In this document: positions 59,819-64,000 of the stretch, piece by piece
Numbering within the stretch: position 1 is the stretch's first letter
Layout of the letters: each line of letters opens with the position of its first letter
Assembly: GCF_900451195.1 (NCBI RefSeq)
Contig: NZ_UGHR01000006.1
Coordinates: forward strand, 186,001-250,000
Reading direction: 5' to 3'
DNA: 64,000 nt
Source of the DNA: Iodobacter fluviatilis
GTDB lineage: Bacteria > Pseudomonadota > Gammaproteobacteria > Burkholderiales > Chitinibacteraceae
Translations under genes and position numbers: made by a program
The notes under the pieces: model-generated
What the model was told of the DNA's origin: nothing
The model's database searches: none
Seen by the model: only the letters and a program-made list of their open reading frames with translations

Positions 59819-60592
59819 GTGTATCACTTCGACGTGGTCACTTTGTTTCCTGAGATGTTTGAGGCGATCACTCGTCATGGCATCACAAGACGAGCGGTTG
59901 AATTAGGTCTTTTTGGACTTAACAGCTGGAATCCACGTGATTTCACCGCAGACAAACATCGTACTGTGGACGACCGGCCATATGGTGGCGGCCCCGGTAT
60001 GGTGATGTTGCCAGAGCCACTTGAAAGTGCGCTTGAAGCAGCTAAAAACAGGCAGCGTGAAGAGGGTGTTGCTGCTACGCATACCGTCTATTTATCTCCC
60101 CAAGGGGCGGCATTAACTCACGATAAAGTCTTGGAGCTGGCTCAAAAGCCAGGTTTGGTCTTGTTGTGTGGTCGTTATGAGGGTGTGGATGAGCGTTTGC
60201 TGGATCGTCAGATTGATGAAGAAATCTCAGTCGGCGATTATGTGCTCTCAGGTGGAGAGTTGCCTGCAATGGTGCTGATGGATGCCATCATTCGCCAATT
60301 GCCTGGTGTACTTAATACTGCAGCGAGTGCAGAAGAAGATTCATTTGTGGATGGGTTGCTGGATTGCCCGCATTACACCCGTCCCGAAAATTATCTGGGC
60401 ATGAGCGTACCGGAAGTCTTACTTTCAGGAAACCATGCGCTGATACGGCGCTGGCGCTTAAAACAGTCTTTAGGCCGAACATTTTTGCGTAGGCCTGACT
60501 TGTTAACAAAGCGACAGCTATCAAAAGAGGAAGCTCGTCTTCTGGCCGAATTTAAGGCGGATCTGGTGATAAACCAAGATCAGGTGGTTTGA
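59819..60592 (+). CDS. trmD: tRNA (guanine-N1)-methyltransferase TrmD
   Basis: TrmD methylates G37 of tRNAs next to the anticodon, preventing frameshifts. It is a SPOUT enzyme with a deep trefoil knot: [15 protein letters not shown] and [15 protein letters not shown] form the SAM site, with [11 protein letters not shown] at the start and [14 protein letters not shown] use the GTG at 59819 with AAGG five bases upstream, giving 257 residues, a normal length; the frame is open upstream into rimM. It lies between rimM and rplS. Confidence 0.97.
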   Translation: MYHFDVVTLFPEMFEAITRHGITRRAVELGLFGLNSWNPRDFTADKHRTVDDRPYGGGPGMVMLPEPLESALEAAKNRQREEGVAATHTVYLSPQGAALTHDKVLELAQKPGLVLLCGRYEGVDERLLDRQIDEEISVGDYVLSGGELPAMVLMDAIIRQLPGVLNTAASAEEDSFVDGLLDCPHYTRPENYLGMSVPEVLLSGNHALIRRWRLKQSLGRTFLRRPDLLTKRQLSKEEARLLAEFKADLVINQDQVV

Positions 60593-60632
60593 CCACCTTT
60601 GAAGGAACAAGCTTCACATTGGAGTTATACCC

Positions 60633-61016
60633 ATGAATTTGATTCAACAACTTGAGCAAGAAGAAATCGCTCGCTTAGCTAAGACTCTTCCTGAATTCGC
60701 CCCTGGCGATACCGTGATCGTTCAGGTCAAGGTTAAGGAAGGTACACGTGAGCGTCTGCAGGCTTATGAAGGCGTTGTGATTGCTAAGCGTAATCGTGGC
60801 CTGAATAGCTCCTTTATCGTGCGTAAAATTTCCGCCGGTATGGGTGTTGAGCGTACTTTCCAAACTTACTCTCCGCTGGTTGCTGGTGTTGAAGTGAAAC
60901 GTCGCGGTGATGTTCGCCGTGCTAAGCTTTACTACCTCCGTGATCGTTCAGGCAAGTCCGCACGTATCAAGGAAAAATTGCCAGCTCGTAAGGTTGTTGC
61001 AAAAGCTGCTGCTTAA
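60633..61016 (+). CDS. rplS: 50S ribosomal protein L19
   Basis: L19 lies at the subunit interface. The 127 residues include [34 protein letters not shown] and [26 protein letters not shown] precedes the ATG. It ends the operon and is followed by a terminator. Confidence 0.99.
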   Translation: MNLIQQLEQEEIARLAKTLPEFAPGDTVIVQVKVKEGTRERLQAYEGVVIAKRNRGLNSSFIVRKISAGMGVERTFQTYSPLVAGVEVKRRGDVRRAKLYYLRDRSGKSARIKEKLPARKVVAKAAA

Positions 61017-61040
61017 TTTTTTAAGCAATACAGTATTCAA

Positions 61041-61068
61041 ACGCGGGCCAAGTGCCCGCGTTTTCGTT
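61041..61068 (+). terminator. Terminator of the rpsP-rplS operon
   Basis: ACGCGGGC-CAAGT-GCCCGCGT, a perfect 8-bp stem, is followed by TTTCGTTT, 24 bases after the rplS stop. Confidence 0.85.
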
Positions 61069-61089
61069 TCCATAACATCTGGATTTGTT

Positions 61090-61575
61090 ATGCGTATCGA
61101 AAGTACCGATCGTTATGCCGTTATTTCCAGCCCTGTTGGCCCCATTGGTCTGGCCGAGAGTAATGAGCGTCTTGTTTTAGTCGAATTTCTTCCCTTCTCT
61201 GCTCCTATGCAGATGGCTCATGGCACTTTGCTGCAGAATGCTGCTTATCAGTTGGCGGCTTATTTCCAGGATCCTTTTTTTATTTTTGATTTACCTTGGG
61301 CTTTGTCTGTCAGTGAGCATCAGAGTAAGGTCTTGGATGAAATAGCGACGATTCCTGTTGGGCAGCTGCAAACCTATGCAGAAATTTCTAGGCGAATTCA
61401 TTCAAGCCCTCGTGCTGTTGGTGGTGCTTGTGGGCGTAATCCTTTACCTTTGCTAATCCCTTGTCATCGGGTTGTGGCCGCTGCAGGTTTAGGTGGTTTT
61501 AACGCTGGCCGCAATGGTGTGGACTGGTTGCCAATTAAGCGCTGGTTGCTGAAGCATGAGGGCGTTGAAATATGA
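61090..61575 (+). CDS. ogt: Methylated-DNA-protein cysteine methyltransferase (Ogt/Ada-C type)
   Basis: A suicide repair protein that takes the alkyl group from O6-alkylguanine onto its own cysteine. The active site is IPCHRVV, with the helix-turn-helix and arginine finger in SSPRAVGGACGRNP, and GLGGFNAGRNGVDW after it. The 161 residues give the usual N-terminal RNase H-like domain plus the C-terminal catalytic domain. I start at the ATG at 61090; the frame is open upstream across the terminator without homology. It overlaps xerD by four bases (ATGA). Confidence 0.93.
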   Translation: MRIESTDRYAVISSPVGPIGLAESNERLVLVEFLPFSAPMQMAHGTLLQNAAYQLAAYFQDPFFIFDLPWALSVSEHQSKVLDEIATIPVGQLQTYAEISRRIHSSPRAVGGACGRNPLPLLIPCHRVVAAAGLGGFNAGRNGVDWLPIKRWLLKHEGVEI

Positions 61576-62495
61576 ACGAAGACCTTATGGATGAACAGCT
61601 GGTATTGATTGATGAGTTTTTGGATGGTGTATGGCTTAGTGATCAGTTATCTAAGAATACAATTGACAGCTATCGTCGTGATTTACTGATTTGGGCTCAT
61701 TGGCTAATAACAGAGCGTAAATGCAATTTGCTGGCTGCAGACCGGGAGTGTGTTCAAGCCTTTTTGGCTAGGCAGGCGCGTGATATGAAGGCTGCAACTT
61801 TGGCTAGGCGTATGGCCAGCTTGCGAAAATTTTACCGGCACTGGATTTTATCCGGGCAGGCTGGTTTTGATCCAACTGCGGAGCTAACGGCTCCTAAGCG
61901 AGTGCGCCCTTGGCCAAAGGCGTTGGATGAAGCAAGGATAGAAGCGCTTTTGCAAGCGCCGGAGATTGATCAGGCTAGTGGTCTGAGAGACAGAGCCATG
62001 CTGGAGTTGATGTATGCAACCGGTTTACGGGTTACTGAGCTGGTTACTTTGCCTTTGGGGCAGATTAAATTACGTGAACGCTATGTGCAGATATTGGCTG
62101 GTAAAGGTGGCAAACAGCGTTTAGTGCCGATGGGGGAGGTGGCAGCCGATTGGGTTGAGCAATATTTAGCGCACTCTCGGCCAGCCCTGGTGGGGGGGCA
62201 TCAGGTGGCAGAAGCTTTTGTAAATCAGCGGGGGCATGCATTAACTCGCCAGGGTTTTTGGTACATCATTAAACAATATGCAGCTGCTGCTGGAATTGAT
62301 AACAAACATTTAAGCCCTCATGTTTTACGGCATGCATTTGCCACCCACTTGTTAAATCATGGTGCGGATTTACGTGTGGTGCAGATGCTATTGGGGCATG
62401 CAGATATTACAACCACACAAATTTATACTCATGTCGCGACAGCTCGTTTGAAATCGTTGCATAAAGAACACCATCCGCGTGGTTCTCGTTCATAA
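61572..62495 (+). CDS. xerD: Tyrosine recombinase XerD
   Basis: XerD with XerC resolves chromosome dimers at the dif site next to the terminus. The N-terminal SAM-like domain spans residues 10-95 (LSKNTIDSYRRDLLIWAHWL). The catalytic set is visible: Arg in MYATGLRVTELV, Lys in AGKGGKQRLVP, HVLRHAFATH with His and Arg, GHADITTTQIY with His and the nucleophilic Tyr. Length 307. XerD is preferred to XerC by overall similarity, though no XerC is here for comparison. It overlaps ogt. Confidence 0.9.
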   Translation: MNEDLMDEQLVLIDEFLDGVWLSDQLSKNTIDSYRRDLLIWAHWLITERKCNLLAADRECVQAFLARQARDMKAATLARRMASLRKFYRHWILSGQAGFDPTAELTAPKRVRPWPKALDEARIEALLQAPEIDQASGLRDRAMLELMYATGLRVTELVTLPLGQIKLRERYVQILAGKGGKQRLVPMGEVAADWVEQYLAHSRPALVGGHQVAEAFVNQRGHALTRQGFWYIIKQYAAAAGIDNKHLSPHVLRHAFATHLLNHGADLRVVQMLLGHADITTTQIYTHVATARLKSLHKEHHPRGSRS

Positions 62496-62558
62496 GCGCA
62501 ATCGCTGTATGCTAACCTCATAATTAACCCGCCGTCTGGCGGCTTTTGGGGATAGAGA

Positions 62559-63383
62559 ATGGATGCAACGTGGGCGCAAAAATACCAGGATCTTGCCATG
62601 GGCTATGTGGCTGAGTTTGGTGTGAAAATCATTGCTGCAATTGCTTTTTGGGTAATCGGCAGATGGTTAATTGGCTTAGCAGTACGTTTAGTACAAAGTT
62701 CTTTAGGTAAGCAGAAGGTAGATCCAACCGTTTTGCGTTATGTGGGTTCTGTCATTACGGTTACACTGAATATACTTTTAGTCATTGGCATTCTGGGGTA
62801 TTGCGGTATTCAAACCACGACCTTTGCAGCTTTAATTGCTGCCGGTGGTATTGCAATTGGGATGGCCTGGTCTGGCTTGCTGGCTAATTTTGCTGCGGGT
62901 GCATTTATTATTGTTTTACGTCCATTTAAAGTGGGGGATTTTGTTGCCGTAGCAGGCATCGTAGGCACAGTCAGTGAGATTGGCTTGTTCTCTACCATGC
63001 TGAATACGCCAGACAATGTAATGACATTAATCGGAAACAATAAAATTTTTTCCGATAATATTCAAAACTTCACCTTGAATCCATTTCGTCGGGTTGATTT
63101 AAAAGCACAATTGGCCGGAAGTACAGATCATGTAGCAGCGATGCAGGTTTTGCGCGAAAAGATTGCTGCGATTCCGAATGTGCTTGCAGAGCCCAAGGTC
63201 GATGTAGAAATTCTTGAGTTTAATTTGGTTGGCCCGGTCTTGGTGGTGCGCCCGTATTGCCATAATGATCACTATTGGCAGGTTTATTTTGATACCAATC
63301 GCACTATTAAAGAGAGCCTTGCTGCAGCTGGGTTTCCAGTGCCTATGCCTGCACAAACCGTTGTGGTGCAACAACAGGTTTAA
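62559..63383 (+). CDS. Small-conductance mechanosensitive channel (MscS family)
   Basis: An inner-membrane channel that releases solutes on hypo-osmotic shock. The 274 residues hold three N-terminal helices; the pore helix region is GIAIGMAWSGLLANFAAGAF, followed by the beta domain (IIVLRPFKVGDFV, VGTVSEIGLFSTML) and a C-terminal alpha/beta domain. Length is close to E. coli MscS (286). The ATG follows GGGGATAGAG. It is convergent with clpA across a shared terminator. Confidence 0.93.
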   Translation: MDATWAQKYQDLAMGYVAEFGVKIIAAIAFWVIGRWLIGLAVRLVQSSLGKQKVDPTVLRYVGSVITVTLNILLVIGILGYCGIQTTTFAALIAAGGIAIGMAWSGLLANFAAGAFIIVLRPFKVGDFVAVAGIVGTVSEIGLFSTMLNTPDNVMTLIGNNKIFSDNIQNFTLNPFRRVDLKAQLAGSTDHVAAMQVLREKIAAIPNVLAEPKVDVEILEFNLVGPVLVVRPYCHNDHYWQVYFDTNRTIKESLAAAGFPVPMPAQTVVVQQQV

Positions 63384-63402
63384 TTCTTATTGGGTTTGGA
63401 AT

Positions 63403-63438
63403 AAAAAAGCCCCTTCTTGAAATGAGAAGGGGCTTTTT
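63403..63438. terminator. Bidirectional terminator between mscS and clpA
   Basis: GCCCCTTCT-TGAAATG-AGAAGGGGC with six A on the left and five T on the right, between two converging genes. Confidence 0.93.
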
Positions 63439-63449
63439 GTTTAGGAGAA

Positions 63450-64000
63450 TCAGGCAGGTATCGCTATTTTATTAGGGATTTCTAAGCTGACTTTTCCATC
63501 ATCATCAATATCAATTGTAACTTCACCACCATGAATTAAGCGGCCAAATAGTAATTCATCGGCCAGCGCCTTGCGGATGGTGTCTTGAATTAATCTGGCC
63601 ATTGGCCTTGCTCCCATTAATGGATCAAAGCCTTCGGCAGCAAGATGTGTTTTCAAGGCCGGGGTGAAATGTGCTTCTACTTTCTTTTCCTGTAGCTGGA
63701 CTTCGAGCTGAATCAGGAATTTATCCACAACTTGCATAATAATTTCATGCGAGAGTGGGGCGAAAGGAATAATTGCATCCAGACGGTTGCGGAATTCTGG
63801 TGTGAACATGCGCTTAATTTCTTGCATCTCATCCCCAGTCTGCTTGCTGCTGGTAAAGCCGATGACCGATTTTGTGAGCGTTTCTGCTCCCGTATTCGTT
63901 GTCATGACGATAACTACATTTCTGAAGTCAGCTTTGCGCCCGTTATTATCTGTAAGCGTGCCATGATCCATCACTTGTAGCAGCACGTTAAAGATATCCG
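63450..64000 (-). CDS. clpA: ATP-dependent Clp protease ATPase subunit ClpA, C-terminal part
   Basis: The AAA+ unfoldase of ClpAP, truncated by the window edge: the reading frame continues open to 64000 (DIFN before VLLQVMDHG). The visible part covers the end of the second AAA+ module: DHGTLTDNNGRKADFRNVVI, MTTNTGAETL, FTPEFRNRLDAII with sensor 1 and arginine finger, and GARPMARLIQDTIRKALADE with sensor 2. ClpA rather than ClpB or ClpC fits from the TDNNGRKADFRN segment. In many proteobacteria clpS precedes it; that would be outside the window. Confidence 0.96.
   Translation of the reverse strand, partial: DIFNVLLQVMDHGTLTDNNGRKADFRNVVIVMTTNTGAETLTKSVIGFTSSKQTGDEMQEIKRMFTPEFRNRLDAIIPFAPLSHEIIMQVVDKFLIQLEVQLQEKKVEAHFTPALKTHLAAEGFDPLMGARPMARLIQDTIRKALADELLFGRLIHGGEVTIDIDDDGKVSLEIPNKIAIPA

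Overview
The window looks like a chromosomal segment from a betaproteobacterium, most likely a member of the Neisseriales (Chitinibacter/Iodobacter/Deefgea-like). That is an inference from protein character (RpoB of 1394 residues, ribosomal proteins, ZapD, a pilB-pilC-pilD-coaE-zapD-yacG block) and from gene order; no database search was possible. About 40 kb is the conserved transcription/translation core; the two ends are more accessory.

Region 1 (1-4.2 kb): the tail of an unidentified gene, a flavin-reductase/ridA pair on the minus strand, a YegD-like Hsp70, a gene-free stretch of inverted repeats, and rlmG (23S rRNA methyltransferase).

Region 2 (4.2-12.9 kb): the main accessory block, a tyrosine/tyramine cluster. 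It holds a GadC/TyrP-like amino acid-amine antiporter, a large PLP-dependent tyrosine-decarboxylase-type enzyme, an aromatic amino acid permease, an E. coli-type tyrosyl-tRNA synthetase and pyridoxal kinase PdxY. A perfect FNR/ANR box (4569-4582) sits 41.5 bp upstream of a predicted start site in front of the antiporter-decarboxylase pair. This predicts oxygen-controlled tyrosine decarboxylation, with import of tyrosine, export of tyramine and PLP supply encoded together. A small lipoprotein and a GntR/FCD regulator follow on the minus strand.

Region 3 (13.0-46.2 kb): two tRNA-Phe genes (minus), then tRNA-Tyr/Gly/Thr-tufA, tRNA-Trp-secE-nusG-rplKA, rplJL-rpoBC, the str operon (rpsL-rpsG-fusA-tufB-rpsJ), the S10 operon (rplC to rpsQ), the spc operon (rplN to rpmJ) and the alpha operon (rpsM to rplQ), closed by a bidirectional terminator. 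Several RNA leaders are visible: an L10 leader before rplJ, two tandem structured repeats and a terminator-like hairpin before rpsL, a structured rpsL-rpsG spacer, a promoter-plus-terminator between rpsJ and rplC, and twin hairpins before rplN.

Region 4 (46.2-57.4 kb): an HDOD protein, apaH, a probable olsB-olsA ornithine-lipid pair, and a tightly coupled minus-strand run pilB-pilC-pilD-coaE-zapD-yacG (type IV pilus motor, platform and prepilin peptidase, then CoA synthesis, a Z-ring factor and a gyrase inhibitor). A CNNM/CBS membrane protein and a CcsA-like membrane protein follow.

Region 5 (57.4-64 kb): ffh, the rpsP-rimM-trmD-rplS operon, an ogt-like gene overlapping xerD, an MscS channel, a bidirectional terminator, and the 3' part of clpA running off the right edge. 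No CRISPR array, insertion sequence, phage gene or rRNA gene was seen.
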